Assembly: GCF_006715395.1 (NCBI RefSeq) | Contig: NZ_VFNC01000002.1 | Span: forward strand, 434,001-498,000 | From: Streptomyces sp. SLBN-31 | GTDB taxonomy: Bacteria; Actinomycetota; Actinomycetes; Streptomycetales; Streptomycetaceae | DNA: 64,000 nt | Direction: 5' to 3' | In this document: positions 7,332 to 18,000 of the stretch, piece after piece | How the letters are laid out: the number at the start of each line of letters is the position of its first letter | Numbering within the stretch: position 1 is the stretch's first letter | Notes under the pieces: generated by a model | Told to the model about the DNA's origin: nothing | The model's input: only the letters and a program-made list of their open reading frames with translations | The model's database searches: none | Made by a program: the position numbers and the translations under genes

Positions 7332-8858
7332 ATGGCACCGGCCACGAAACTGCCCATCGTCTACGTCCGGGGATACGCCGGCAACACCGCCGGCATCGAC
7401 AAGGCCGTGACGGACCCCTTCTACGGGTTCAACGAGGGCTCCACCCACGTCCGTATCGGACCGGACGACGAACCGTCCTTCTACCAGTTCGAGAGCCCCC
7501 TGCTGCGGCTGCACCTTGACGAGGGATACCACATCCTCGTGGACGGCGGCCAGGAGCTCTACCTGGCCACCCACGACACGATCCCACCGAACTCCATCTG
7601 GATCCACCGCTTCTACGACACCTCCGCGAGCACCTGGGGCATGGGCCCTCATGAGTTCCGGCTGGAGACCGCCGCGGAGAGCCTGCTGACCCTGATCGAG
7701 ACGCTCAAGGACAAGTCCGGGGCGCCCGGGGTTCACCTCGTCGCCCACTCCATGGGCGGGCTGGTGTGCCGTTGCCTGATCCAGAAGATCATCCCGGATC
7801 TCGGCCATGATCCGGCCGACTACGTGGGCAAGCTGTTCACCTACGGCACCCCGCACGGAGGCATCGCCTTCGACGTCGGCTTCGGCGTGCTGGAACGGCT
7901 GCGTGACGTCACCGGCATCAACGGCGCGGACATCTTCGGCCCGGAACGGATGTACCAGTACCTGACGCCCAAGGCGCTCACCGACCCCGACGGACCGCCG
8001 CACAACTGGGACGCCCGCGCGATGCCCCCCGACCGCCCGTTCGCCCTCCCTCGCGGCCGGGTCTTCTGCCTCGTCGGCACCGACCCGACCGACTACGAGG
8101 TGGCGCACGGCCTGTCGGCCGCCACGGTCGGGCCCCGCAGCGACGGTCTGGTGCAGACCGACAACGCCTACGTGCCCGGCGCACACCAGGCATACGTGCA
8201 CCGCAGCCACAGCGGAGCCTACGGACTCGTCAACTCCGAGGAGGGCTACCAGAACCTGCGGCGCTTCCTGTTCGGGGACTGCGAGGTGAACGCGGAACTC
8301 GTCGGCTTCCACCTGCCGCGGCGCGACAGCACGACATGGCAGGCCGAGGTCCGGCTGTCGGTGCGCGGTCTGCAGATCGTCACGCACGAACGGACGAGCG
8401 CCCAGTGGTGCCCCGTCCAGTTGTCCGAGACCGCAGCCGACACCGTCGACGGCAGGACATGCGTCCCACTGGTGAACACCTTCCTCAACAGCAACCTGCG
8501 CAGCAGCGATTCGGGCACCATGCGGTACGCCCTGCACGTGCGCGTCCTGTCTCTGCACCGCCGTGACGGGCTCCTCAGCTTCAACGACCACCTCGAGCAG
8601 ACCGCCGACTTCGACGACATCCTCGTCGTCGACGTGGGCGCCGGTGACGACCCGGCTGCCATGCCCACGCTCCGGGCCACCTGGAACTCCACGATCAGCG
8701 GCCCGATCAGCGACTACCGACCCGACGGCGGCAGCACCCTCGGCGACGAGAACCCCGCTCCCGGTGTCTGGGTCCACAACATCGAACTGCCCGCCACCGC
8801 CACCCCGATCCTCGGAGAGGACGCGCGGATCCGGCTCACCGTCACCCCCTGGGACTGA
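7332..8858 (+). CDS. Alpha/beta-hydrolase lipase/esterase
   Basis: 508 aa. ATG at 7332 is chosen because GGAGG sits 6 nt upstream, although the frame is open earlier. Residues 8-14 (PIVYVRGY) form the oxyanion strand-loop, and VHLVAHSMGG (134-143) is the nucleophile elbow with Ser140 in AHSMGG. HxSHSGAYGLV near 295 offers the catalytic His. The C-terminal part (about 320-508) is beta-rich and unassigned. There is no signal peptide. The fold predicts hydrolysis of lipid or other ester bonds. The gene sits between two wall hydrolases, so its target may be a membrane or wall ester. Next gene after 24 nt. Confidence 0.8.
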   Translation: MAPATKLPIVYVRGYAGNTAGIDKAVTDPFYGFNEGSTHVRIGPDDEPSFYQFESPLLRLHLDEGYHILVDGGQELYLATHDTIPPNSIWIHRFYDTSASTWGMGPHEFRLETAAESLLTLIETLKDKSGAPGVHLVAHSMGGLVCRCLIQKIIPDLGHDPADYVGKLFTYGTPHGGIAFDVGFGVLERLRDVTGINGADIFGPERMYQYLTPKALTDPDGPPHNWDARAMPPDRPFALPRGRVFCLVGTDPTDYEVAHGLSAATVGPRSDGLVQTDNAYVPGAHQAYVHRSHSGAYGLVNSEEGYQNLRRFLFGDCEVNAELVGFHLPRRDSTTWQAEVRLSVRGLQIVTHERTSAQWCPVQLSETAADTVDGRTCVPLVNTFLNSNLRSSDSGTMRYALHVRVLSLHRRDGLLSFNDHLEQTADFDDILVVDVGAGDDPAAMPTLRATWNSTISGPISDYRPDGGSTLGDENPAPGVWVHNIELPATATPILGEDARIRLTVTPWD

Positions 8859-8882
8859 CGGCACGAAAGGAAGCGAGCCGTC

Positions 8883-9582
8883 ATGGTCACCGTCGCCCTG
8901 TCGAGAGTCCGGTTCGGTGAGACCAACGAGGACATCCGGACCGTACAGAAAGCCCTGATCGCCCGCGGCCACCCCATCCCCGGCGGCCCCACCGGCTTCT
9001 TCGGCGAACAGACCAAAGCCGCCTACCGCGCCGAACAACTCGCCCAGGGATTCAACGGCCACGACGCCGACGGCATCCCGGGCTGCACCTCACTCACCAC
9101 CCTCGGCCACCACGCCCACTTCGACGTCGACCGCACCCGAGCGCACAAGCCGGGCAAGGGGCGGGTCCCTTCACCGGTACCGAACCACAAGGTGACCTTC
9201 GCGTTCTTCGCACGCGGCCCCTACGCCTGGAAGCCCGACGGCGTCGGCCGTCACACCGGCGAGGACTTCGCCGCCAACTCGGGCGTCCCCGTGGTCGCCG
9301 TGCGCAACGGCATCGTCGCCTGGTCGAACGGCAACGGCGGGGGCGTACGGCCAGTGGATCGGACTGCACGCCGACAACGGTCACGTCTACACCTACTGCC
9401 ATCTCTCGCAGCGACAGGTGAAGGATGGTCAGAAGGTCACCGCAGGACAGCAGCTCGGCAAGGTCGGCGCCACGGGCAACGCGACGGAACCGCATCTGCA
9501 CTTCGAGATGTCGAAGGGCTCCAGCTGGTCCTACGGCAACGTCGCGAAGCCCAACTGGTCAGCGGCCGGGAGAGGTTCGTGA
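8883..9582 (+). pseudogene. PG-binding/M23 endopeptidase gene, frameshifted at a G run
   Basis: The first frame encodes a peptidoglycan-binding-1 domain (about 10-78) and the start of an M23 domain with the zinc motif GRHTGEDF (H124, D128). At the run of five G (9339-9343) the frame breaks. The rest of M23 continues in the +1-shifted frame: AYGQWIGLHADNGHVYTYCH, then GQQLGKVGATGNATEPHLHF with the HLHF zinc ligands, to a TGA at 9580-9582. Losing one G would restore a 233-aa enzyme. That TGA overlaps the next ATG (TGATG), the spacing expected of an intact gene. Without the shift the N-terminal frame runs into the next gene, giving a 465-aa fusion. A true mutation, a sequence error or phase variation are all possible. 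Confidence 0.8.
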
Positions 9583-10280
9583 TGGCACAGCACAACCCCC
9601 ATCAAGCCGCCGCGGAGCGGGGTGAGTTGATGCCGATCCAGGTCAGGGCCTGGCAGAACGGCTATGACGCGGGCATCAGCACGCCTCCGGACGTACCTGC
9701 GACGCCGCTCGTCCGCAGCCCCGACTACGCGCGGGCCTGGGCCCAGGGCGCGGTGGCCGGCAACGCCGACGGACGCCGGGAGGGCTGGCGGTGGGCGTAC
9801 TTCGACGGGACCGCCCGGCCCGACCCCGGTGAGGGGGCCGGAGGCCCGTACGGGCCCGGGGACAGCGGCGAACGGCTCCCGTCGCAGAGCGCGGGGTTCC
9901 AGCAGAGCTGGCCCTGCGTGGGCGAACTGCCGCTCCGGGTGGTCCTGGCGCAGTTCGCCCCCGGCAGCGACGACGACGGCCGCACCGGCACACTGCTCGC
10001 TCGAGCCTGCACGGACAAGGGCGTGGGCCGGCTGTATCTGCCCGTTGGCCTGTCCCCTGCCGGCACACCCCCACAGCCGACCGGCGATCCGCTCGCCGAC
10101 GCCGGTTACTGGCACGGCACGGTGTCCGAGTCCTCGGCGGAGGCCGGCGAAGAAGCGTTCCGGTGGGTGACCTCCTCCCGGATTCCGCGATACGTCGGCC
10201 TCGTACGGTACGAACCCGCGGCCGAGCACCACTTCTTCGACCTCCTCCCGGAGGGCAGCCGACTGCCCCCGGGCCGCTGA
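9582..10280 (+). CDS. Unknown 232-aa operon protein
   Basis: ATG at 9582 overlaps the M23 stop and has GGGAGAGG about 6 nt upstream. I do not recognise the product. The N-terminal part has two short related segments (QVRAWQNGYDAGIS and DYARAWAQGAVAGNADGRRE), suggesting a helical repeat. A low-complexity Gly/Pro/Asp linker lies near 85-100, and the C-terminal half ends in strands such as YVGLVRYEPAAEHHFFDLLP. No signal peptide or membrane helix. Because of the upstream frameshift this gene may also be read as the tail of a fusion. It is translated just ahead of the DUF6603 gene, with a 14-nt gap. Confidence 0.75.
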   Translation: MAQHNPHQAAAERGELMPIQVRAWQNGYDAGISTPPDVPATPLVRSPDYARAWAQGAVAGNADGRREGWRWAYFDGTARPDPGEGAGGPYGPGDSGERLPSQSAGFQQSWPCVGELPLRVVLAQFAPGSDDDGRTGTLLARACTDKGVGRLYLPVGLSPAGTPPQPTGDPLADAGYWHGTVSESSAEAGEEAFRWVTSSRIPRYVGLVRYEPAAEHHFFDLLPEGSRLPPGR

Positions 10281-10294
10281 CGGCGAGGCGCGGC

Positions 10295-12247
10295 ATGGCT
10301 GGAATCTTCGGACTGGATCTGGAACGGCTGGCCGACGACCAGCTGCCCACCACCGTGGACATCGACAGTCCGCTCCCCCCGGTCCGGCTGCGGGGCAGGC
10401 TGCAGCGTCAGCAGTTCCGCTCGTTCTCCGGCGTCCTGAGCGCGGCCATGCCCGCCACGACCGTGACCGCCTTCGGACAGCTGGACCTGGCGGCGCCCGG
10501 CGGGCCGGCGTTCATCGCACTCATGGGTGCGACCTTCCCCGACCCCGGACTTCAGCTCGGCCTGGGGTTCTCCCTCAGCGGCGTGGGCGGGGTCGTGGGT
10601 GTCAACAAGGCGGTCGACCGAGATGCCCTGATCGCTGCCATCGCCGACGGCACCGCCGGTGACCTGCTGTTCCCGCCGGATCCGGTGAAGGCCGCGCTAC
10701 GGGTCGTTCCCCGGCTGCCGGCGCTGTTCCCTACCGCGCCGGGGCGGCTCGTCGTCGGGCCCATGTTCCAGGTCTCGTGGGGCGACCGGATGGTCTCCCT
10801 GTCGACGGCCGTGATGGCCGAGCTGCCCGAGCCCGTGCGTCTGTCGCTGCTGGGCATCCTGCGGGTCGCCGTACCGGACCCGGCGGTGCCACTGATCGAT
10901 CTGAAGGCCACCTTCGCCGGGCAGTACGACAGTGCCGAGCCCAGCGCCTTCCTCATGGCGAGTCTCACCGGCTCGCACATGGCCGGGGTGCCCCTGGACG
11001 GCGACGTCCTGGTCCTCAGCCGCGGCGGGGCCGACCCGGCCTTCGTTCTCAGCGCGGGCGGATTCCACCCGGCGTACCCCGTACCGCGCGGCGTACCGGC
11101 GTTGCACCGGCTGTCCATGAACCTCTCGCCGGTGCCCTGGATCCAGCTGCGCTGCCAGGCCTATTTCGCGGTGACCAGCAACACCGTGCAGTTCGGGGCA
11201 CAGCTCTCCCTGGTCGCCGAGATCGCCGACTGCGGGCTGCGCGGGCTGTTCGGACTCGACGTGCTCATCCACCTGGAGCCCAGCTTGTCGTTCACGGCCA
11301 ACATGCGCGGCTCGCTGGCGGTCGAGGTGTTCGGCGAGACCCTGCTGGGCGTCGCGTTCGACCTCACCCTGGAGGGTCCCGCTCCCTGGCACGCGGTGGG
11401 GCGCGGAAGTATCGACCTGTTCCTGTTCAGCGCGTCCTTCGACTTCGACCAGCGCTGGGGCAACCCGCCGCCCGCGCTGCCGGCTCCACCGGCCGATCTC
11501 GAAGCCCGGCTGAGGGAGGCGTTCTCGCGCCCGGACGCGTGGAGCGCGCACCCGCCGACCGACCTGCGGCATTCCCCGGTCCTGCTGTCCCCCTCCGCAA
11601 ACCGGCTGATCGGCGACGGCAGTCGGGTACACCCGCACGGCAGCCTCACCGCACGGCAGCGGGTGCTGCCCTTCGGCGTGGACATCCAGCGGTACGGCCG
11701 CTCGGGCGTCGAGCCCGCCGAGCGCTGGGACGTGGCCTCCGCCACCCTCGGCGCGGCGAACGCGACCGGCGGGACGACGGTGGACACCTTCGCTCCCGGC
11801 CGGTTCTTCAAGCGCAGCGACGACGAACTGCTCGGCAGTTCCGCGTTCGAGACGTACCGGTCGGGTCTGCGTCTGGTGGCCGACACCTCGGGACCGGCCG
11901 ACGGCGCGTTCGTCAGGGCCGGCCTCGACTGGGAGACCAGGATCGTCCAGGATCCGGTGCCCGCGCTGCGGCCCGAGGGACTGCTGCGGGCCGTCCGGAT
12001 CGCCGCCCTGGTGGAATCCGAGCAGGTGGCGGCGGCCGCGGGCTCCGTCCGGGACGCCCACTGGTGGCCCGCCGTGACCGCCGGCCTGCGAGTGGCCGCC
12101 GAACTGCCGGTCGTGGCCGCGGCCACCTGGGCGATGGTCGCGGCCGGCGAACCGGCCGGCGCCGCGGCCACCCCGGCCGAGCTGCGCAGGAACCTGGCCG
12201 GTGAGCCCGGCATGCGCGCGGTGGAGGCGTGGGAGGTGTCGGGCTGA
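10295..12247 (+). CDS. DUF6603-family protein
   Basis: 650 aa from the ATG at 10295 (GGCGAGG upstream, beginning MAGIFGLDLERLADD). The order of segments matches the DUF6603 family as I know it: LGFSLSGVGGVVGVNKAVDR, DLLFPPDPVKAALRV, RLVVGPMFQVSWG, LLGILRVAVPDP, SAGGFHPAYP, TSNTVQFGAQLSLVAEI and GPAPWHAVGRGSI. The protein is almost entirely amphipathic beta-strand, like a large barrel or prism. A C-terminal region (about 440-650) is variable and Ala-rich. The biochemical role of DUF6603 is unknown to me. No signal peptide. The stop overlaps the next ATG (TGATG), so translation is coupled. Confidence 0.85.
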   Translation: MAGIFGLDLERLADDQLPTTVDIDSPLPPVRLRGRLQRQQFRSFSGVLSAAMPATTVTAFGQLDLAAPGGPAFIALMGATFPDPGLQLGLGFSLSGVGGVVGVNKAVDRDALIAAIADGTAGDLLFPPDPVKAALRVVPRLPALFPTAPGRLVVGPMFQVSWGDRMVSLSTAVMAELPEPVRLSLLGILRVAVPDPAVPLIDLKATFAGQYDSAEPSAFLMASLTGSHMAGVPLDGDVLVLSRGGADPAFVLSAGGFHPAYPVPRGVPALHRLSMNLSPVPWIQLRCQAYFAVTSNTVQFGAQLSLVAEIADCGLRGLFGLDVLIHLEPSLSFTANMRGSLAVEVFGETLLGVAFDLTLEGPAPWHAVGRGSIDLFLFSASFDFDQRWGNPPPALPAPPADLEARLREAFSRPDAWSAHPPTDLRHSPVLLSPSANRLIGDGSRVHPHGSLTARQRVLPFGVDIQRYGRSGVEPAERWDVASATLGAANATGGTTVDTFAPGRFFKRSDDELLGSSAFETYRSGLRLVADTSGPADGAFVRAGLDWETRIVQDPVPALRPEGLLRAVRIAALVESEQVAAAAGSVRDAHWWPAVTAGLRVAAELPVVAAATWAMVAAGEPAGAAATPAELRRNLAGEPGMRAVEAWEVSG

Positions 12248-15057
12248 TGGCCGAGGAACTGGAGTTCGCCCCGTTCATGCAGAGTTCCGTCGGCGCGGCG
12301 ATCGAGAGCGACGTACCGAGCGGGCCGGCGGTCCTCCACCCGCGGCTGTCCCTGGCCGGACCGGGCCGCCGGGTGGACATGACAGCGCCGGGCGGTGCGC
12401 TGCGCATGCTCGGCCCCGAGGGCGTCGTCGGCATCGACGCCCGGCATGTCCTGCGGGTCGATCCACCGCCGGGCATCCAGGACACCGAGCCGAACTACAT
12501 GCCGTGCATCGAGTTCGACGTACCCGAACTGCCCTGGCTGTTCACGCCCGCACGGCCCGCCGGCGACCGGCTGCGGCCCTGGCTCGTGCTCACCGCGATC
12601 GAAGCGGACGGTCATCCCCTGCAGAGCGGCCTGCCACTGCCCTTCGTCGACGTGGACGCCGCACTGTTGCCACCGCTCGAGCAGTCCTGGCAGTGGGCCC
12701 ACGTCCAACGGCCCGCCGGCCGGCCCGGACCGCTGACCTCACGGCTGCTGTGCCCGCTGCATCTGAGGGCGGACACGGCCTATACGGCCTGTGTCGTGCC
12801 CGCTTTCGCGGGCGGGGTGGCCGCCGGCCTCCAAGGCGGTTTCACCGACGTCGAGCAGCACGGCGACGCCTGGCGGCGCGACCAGGGCACGGTCCGCCTG
12901 CCCGTCTACCACAGCTGGCAGTTCCGCACCGGCGACCCGGGAGACTTCGAGCAACTGGCCACCTCGGTCGTACCGTTGTCCGACGACGAGCGCGCCGTGC
13001 TGACGGGCCGGACGGTCGACATCACCGAACCCTGGCCGGGCGGCGCCCCGCTCGCCTCGGACGGCGCGCCCGGCTCCCGGCAGACCATCACCGTGCAGGG
13101 TGTGCTCAGCCTGGTGGACAGCCCTCCCGAGCAAGCGGGCGCCGCGCTCGCCGACTTCGCGCGGCGCGTGCGGGAGCACATCGCGCAGGGCACCGGGGAC
13201 ACCGTCGCTCCGCCGCTGTACGGCGGTCACCCCGTCGTACGCGATCGGCTCGAGGACGGCGAGCGGGGCTGGCTCGCCGAGCTGAACCTCGACCCCGAGA
13301 CCCGGATCGCGGCCGCTCTGGGAACCGGCTGGGTGCGCGACAACCAGGAGTGGCTGATGGCCAGAGCCTGGGACCAGGTGGGTGTCGTACGCGAGGCCAA
13401 CCGGCTGCGGCGGCTGGCCGCTTTCTGCGGCGAGGTCTCCGCCTCGGTGCACCGGCGGTCCGTGCAGAACCTCTCCCCTGCCGAGTCCCTCGGCATGGCG
13501 GCCCCGGTCAGCGAGCGCCTGCGGACGGACAGCGGGCTGCCGCTGCGTACCGAGGTGGCGGTCAGTCCCGCCCCGGACGCGCTGGTCACGCCGGCCCTGC
13601 AGCGGCTGTTGCGGCGCCGCGGACCGGTCGCCCGGCGGGCGGAACTGGACACCGAGTCGTACGTCCGGCGCACCCTCACCGGCGACCTGCTGCCACCTCT
13701 TCCGGCCGCGATGGTGACACGGCCCGAGCCGTCCGCGCCGCCGGCCGAGACGGAGACGCCCGACCTGACCACCACCGTGGACAGTGCCCTGTACGCCACC
13801 GCGACCCTGCGGGACACCCGCCGGATCAAGGTCCTGTCGGCGATGGCACTCTCGGCCCGGACCAACGACCTCGGCGCTCAGGCCGACACTTTGGGCGCGA
13901 TGCTCACGGGTCCGACCCTGGCCGTCCAGTCCGACGGTGACCTCGGCGCCGACGAGATCAGGAGGTTCCGGGCGCTGTCCGGCCCGATAGGGCCACAGAT
14001 CGCGGATCAGCTGGCCGTCTCGTTCGCCGAGCACGCCGCGGACCAGGTGCTGAACGTCCCCGAACAGGACGTCGCCCTGCCGGCGCAGCCGTCGATGTCC
14101 GACGATCCGGCCGCGCACATCCTGGAGTTCGGCGTGCCCGTGGACGCGGACGGACTGCAGGGGCGGCTCTCCCAGGCCCTGGACCCCGGCCCGCTGCTGA
14201 CCGCCCGCCTGGACAGCATCGTGGCCCCGGTGTCCGAGACGCCGCTCGACCTGCCGCCGACGGTCGCCGATCCGGTGATGGCCTGCCCCGACTTCCCCGC
14301 ACCCATGGCCATGGCCCTGAAGGACACCGCTCCGGACTGGTTCCTGCCCGGATCCGCCGACATCCCGGACGACCGGGCCGTCCTGCTCCGCGCCAACGCG
14401 CCCTTCATCGCCTCCTTCATGGCCGGCGTCAACGACGAGATGAACCACGAGATGCGCTGGCGCGAGTACCCCACCGACCTGCGCGGCAGCCCCTTCACCC
14501 ACTTCTGGCCGCGTCCTGACGGCGAGCCGGACATCCCCCCGGTGCACGGCTGGCTGCCGGAACTGGGCCTGGCCGCCCAGCTCACCGGCAACGCGGGCGG
14601 TGTGGACGTACTGCTCATCCGGGGCCGGCTGGTGCACCGCTACCCCAACATGATCGTCGCCGCCGTGCCCGCACGGTCCGTGACCGAGAGCGGCGACCTG
14701 GCCGAGAACACCTGGGAGCGCCCGAAGATGGTACTGACGCTCGACGAACGCACGTGCGCCTATGCCTTCGACCTGCCCGGCGACATCCACGACTGGTGGT
14801 TCGTGCTCGCCGAGAACAGCTACCGGATGCGGTTCGGCTTCGACACCACCGCGCAGGAGTACCAGCACTGGTCGGACCTGACCTGGCCGGTGGGCGAGGG
14901 AGGCTTCGCCGATCTCGGAGCGATGCCCGCCCTGCCGGACCAGGAACACGACCATCCGCCGTCGGCGTGGAACGCGGCGACGATCGCCATGGTGACGTTG
15001 CAACGGCCCTTCCGGGTCGTCACCTCCGCCCGCAACCTGATCGGAGCACCGCGGTGA
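12247..15057 (+). CDS. Large conserved protein of unknown function (936 aa)
   Basis: ATG at 12247 overlaps the DUF6603 stop. I know this family only as conserved hypothetical proteins of large-genome bacteria. Landmarks are GWLAELNLDPETRIAAALGT (about 340-360), EWLMARAWDQVGVVREANRL, NHEMRWREYPTDLRGSPFTH with HFWP (about 733-755), DIPPVHGW, LLIRGRLVHRYPNMIV (about 795-810), and a C-terminal WFVLAENSYRMRFGFD. The first half is soluble and beta-rich (a domain with MPCIEFDVPELPWLFTPARP), and the middle is helical. No catalytic motif, signal peptide or membrane segment is evident. The stop overlaps the following GTG (GTGA), so the 936- and 1481-aa proteins should be made together. Confidence 0.85.
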   Translation: MAEELEFAPFMQSSVGAAIESDVPSGPAVLHPRLSLAGPGRRVDMTAPGGALRMLGPEGVVGIDARHVLRVDPPPGIQDTEPNYMPCIEFDVPELPWLFTPARPAGDRLRPWLVLTAIEADGHPLQSGLPLPFVDVDAALLPPLEQSWQWAHVQRPAGRPGPLTSRLLCPLHLRADTAYTACVVPAFAGGVAAGLQGGFTDVEQHGDAWRRDQGTVRLPVYHSWQFRTGDPGDFEQLATSVVPLSDDERAVLTGRTVDITEPWPGGAPLASDGAPGSRQTITVQGVLSLVDSPPEQAGAALADFARRVREHIAQGTGDTVAPPLYGGHPVVRDRLEDGERGWLAELNLDPETRIAAALGTGWVRDNQEWLMARAWDQVGVVREANRLRRLAAFCGEVSASVHRRSVQNLSPAESLGMAAPVSERLRTDSGLPLRTEVAVSPAPDALVTPALQRLLRRRGPVARRAELDTESYVRRTLTGDLLPPLPAAMVTRPEPSAPPAETETPDLTTTVDSALYATATLRDTRRIKVLSAMALSARTNDLGAQADTLGAMLTGPTLAVQSDGDLGADEIRRFRALSGPIGPQIADQLAVSFAEHAADQVLNVPEQDVALPAQPSMSDDPAAHILEFGVPVDADGLQGRLSQALDPGPLLTARLDSIVAPVSETPLDLPPTVADPVMACPDFPAPMAMALKDTAPDWFLPGSADIPDDRAVLLRANAPFIASFMAGVNDEMNHEMRWREYPTDLRGSPFTHFWPRPDGEPDIPPVHGWLPELGLAAQLTGNAGGVDVLLIRGRLVHRYPNMIVAAVPARSVTESGDLAENTWERPKMVLTLDERTCAYAFDLPGDIHDWWFVLAENSYRMRFGFDTTAQEYQHWSDLTWPVGEGGFADLGAMPALPDQEHDHPPSAWNAATIAMVTLQRPFRVVTSARNLIGAPR

Positions 15058-18000
15058 CCGTGAACCCGGACCTGGCCAAGGCCCACCGCGCCGTCAGCGA
15101 CGCCCGACTCGCCCGGGACTTGTCGCGCGCCGGACTCGCCATGTACGACAAGCGCATCCAGTCCGGCGAGACCGGGCTCGACGCCGAACACCTCGCACAG
15201 GGCCAGCAGGCGGCCACCGACGAGACCTCCTACCAGGCGGCCCGCGAGGCGTACACCGAGCTGGCCCAGGAGGAGCCGCAGCTGTGGCCGCACGAGAGTG
15301 CCTCCGACCCGTTGCTGTTGCTCCCCCTGCGTCTGGAGACGGTCTACCGCAACGCCGGAGAGGCCGCCCTGGAACTGTGGATCCGTGCCTACCCCGACGA
15401 GATCCACGTCGACTCCCACGAACCGGCCCTCACCCCGGCGGAACGTGTCGCCGCCGAAGCCTACTGGCGCGAGGTCTGGGCCGCGGGCCCCAACCAGCAA
15501 CGTCGAAAGGCCGCCTGGAGCCGGCTCGTCACCACCGTCGGTCCCGGGCGCGCCGCGTGGGCGGTGCACGCGCTGCGACCGGGGCTGCAGCAGCCGCCGG
15601 CCACGGAGACCCCGGCCGGCGGCAACCCGCCCTCCCCGGAGCCCTGGTCGGTACAGCCACCGCAGCGCGACGGCACCTGGACGCGGCCGTCGCGCAGTTC
15701 CGTGCTCCCCGACCGGCTGGTGTTCTCCGGTTACGAGATCGTCGGCGACGGGCAGATCGGCCTGGTCTGGCGGCAGGAGGGCGCCCCCATCCCCGAGGTG
15801 CTCGACGTGGGGCCCGGCCCGGACAGTCCGGTTCCGCCCGCCTGGCTCTGCGACTTCGAGGAGGCCGTCCGCGTGGGCATGGGGGTCAAGGTGCCCGTCG
15901 AGGACGGCATGCGAACCGATTTCCCCCTGGTCACCGTCGCCGGGGTGCGCAGCGGGACCTCCGAGCAGACCTCCGCGCTGTTCGGTTCCCTGCTCGACGC
16001 CCACCGCTGCACCGACGGCCTGTCCGTGCTGCCCAACGGCACACCGACCAACAACACCGAGGCGACCAGGTCCGCGTGGCGCACCCGCATACCGCCACCG
16101 AGCCCCGAGCAGGCCGACACGCAACGCGCCGCGTTCGTCCCCGGCAGCGCACAGGCCGCAGCCCGCGTCGCCCGGGCCCTCGGTCCCACCGCGGGACGCG
16201 TACTGGCCCAGACCACCGACGGCCTCTGCGACGACGACCAGGACCTGCTGCTGCAACTGCACGCCGCGATCGGCGCCATGGCGGCCTCCTCCACCAACTG
16301 GATGAACTACGACGGCGACGGGCAGGTCGACCTGGTCTTCCTGGTCTCGCACTTCGCCCAGTACGTACGCGCCCGGGGCCCGCTGCCCACTCTGCGCGTC
16401 GGGCGGCAGCCGTACGGCATCCTGCCGGTCACCTCGCTCGACCTGTGGCACGGCACCGAGGTCGACCTGAGGATCCTCGACCACATCCAGGGCTTCCGCA
16501 CCTTCGCCGAGTCCCAGGGCTGGCGCTGTCCGAGGGTGGGCGGCGGCGGCGACTCCGACCAGGTCATCAACGACATCCTGCACCGGCTCCCCGCCTCGCG
16601 CCGACTGCGTTTCGTCCAGCAGGAGCCGGTCACGGCGCCCTTCCAGCCGGCCCCCGTCAACCCGATCGGCGGCATCCCGTACCGGAGTGGCTTCGCCTGG
16701 CAGCAGCCGCCCGACCCGGAGGCACTGCCCCTGCCGCTGGAGTTCACCGTGGCCGGCGAGACCACGCCGGAACTCCAGGAGGTGCTGAAGAGCCGTCCGC
16801 TGCGCACCCTGTGCGACCTGTGGCAGGAAGAGGCCCGTCTCATCTCCCTCCATGAGGAGATCCCGCCCGAACTGGGCGAGCAGATGCGCAAGTTGGCCCC
16901 CGCCCTCGACAACGTGGGGACCGGCCGGATCGGGCTCTGGTACCACCTGGCCATGATGGTCCTGTGGCTCTACCGCTTCCGGCTGCTGGAGCGCTTCGAC
17001 TCCGACGGAGCGGTGGATCCCCTGGTGGCTCTGACCGACGGCAAGGTCACGGCCGAGGCCGGCACGGTCCCGCAGTTCTACGACTGGGCGGCCATGGCCT
17101 TCCGGCAGCTCGCCGCGACCGAGGACATGGCGGGCACGGACCTGCCGCGCCTGGAACGGCTGCTGTGCGAGGTGCTGGACACCCAGGCCCACCGTCTGGA
17201 CGCCTGGATGACGTCCGTGGCCACTGCCCGGCTGACCCGCCTGCGCGCCGACCGCCCCGACGGCACCCACCTCGGGGCGTACGGCTGGGTCACCGACCTG
17301 CAACCGCGGGACTCGGAGCAGCAGCCCGTACCGACCGACCCGGAGGACGCCACGGAGGACGGGGCGGGCGCGCCATCCGAAGACAACGGGCAACCCCAGG
17401 ACGGCCAGGAACCTCATGACGACGGCTATCTCGTAGCCCCCTCCATGCATCACGCCACCACCGCCGCGGTCCTGCGCTCCGGTTGGCTCAGCCACGCGCA
17501 CGCGCAGGCCTTCGACATCGATCTGCGGGCGAGCCGGGTGCGCCGTGCGCTCGCCCTGGTGGACGGCGTCCGGTCCGGCCAGTCCCTCGGTGCGCTGCTC
17601 GGCTACCGTCTCGAACGCGGCCTGCACGACGCCCAGTTGGACCAGTTGATCGCCCTCTTCCGTGCCGCCTACCCCAGCGCGCACGTCGTCGACCCCGAGG
17701 CACCGCACAGCCAGGAGGCCCTGACGGCGATGGCCGCCCGCGACGTCGTCGACGGCCAGGCCCTGCTGGCGGACTGGACGGCACACGGCGGCCAGTTGCA
17801 GGACCTCGAATCCCTCACCTCGCAGCTGAACGACGTGTCGCTACCGCTGCTGGACCGGGCGAGCCCACTGGTGGCCGATCTGGAAGACGCCGTGGACGCG
17901 GTCGGAGACCTGCTGCTCGCCGAGAGCGTCCACCATCTCGTCGCGGGCAACCCGATGCGCTCCGGTTCGGCCGCCGACGGGATCTCGCGCGGTGAGAACC

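Noticed and set aside
8883..10280. A 465-aa M23/unknown fusion as a genuine single protein
   Set aside because: The middle portion is wrong-frame sequence, while the missing M23 motifs and a normal stop/start overlap are present in the other frame.
14820..17786. Long minus-strand open frame opposite the 1481-aa gene
   Set aside because: Antisense shadow caused by third-position GC bias; no domain, start signal or natural amino-acid composition.
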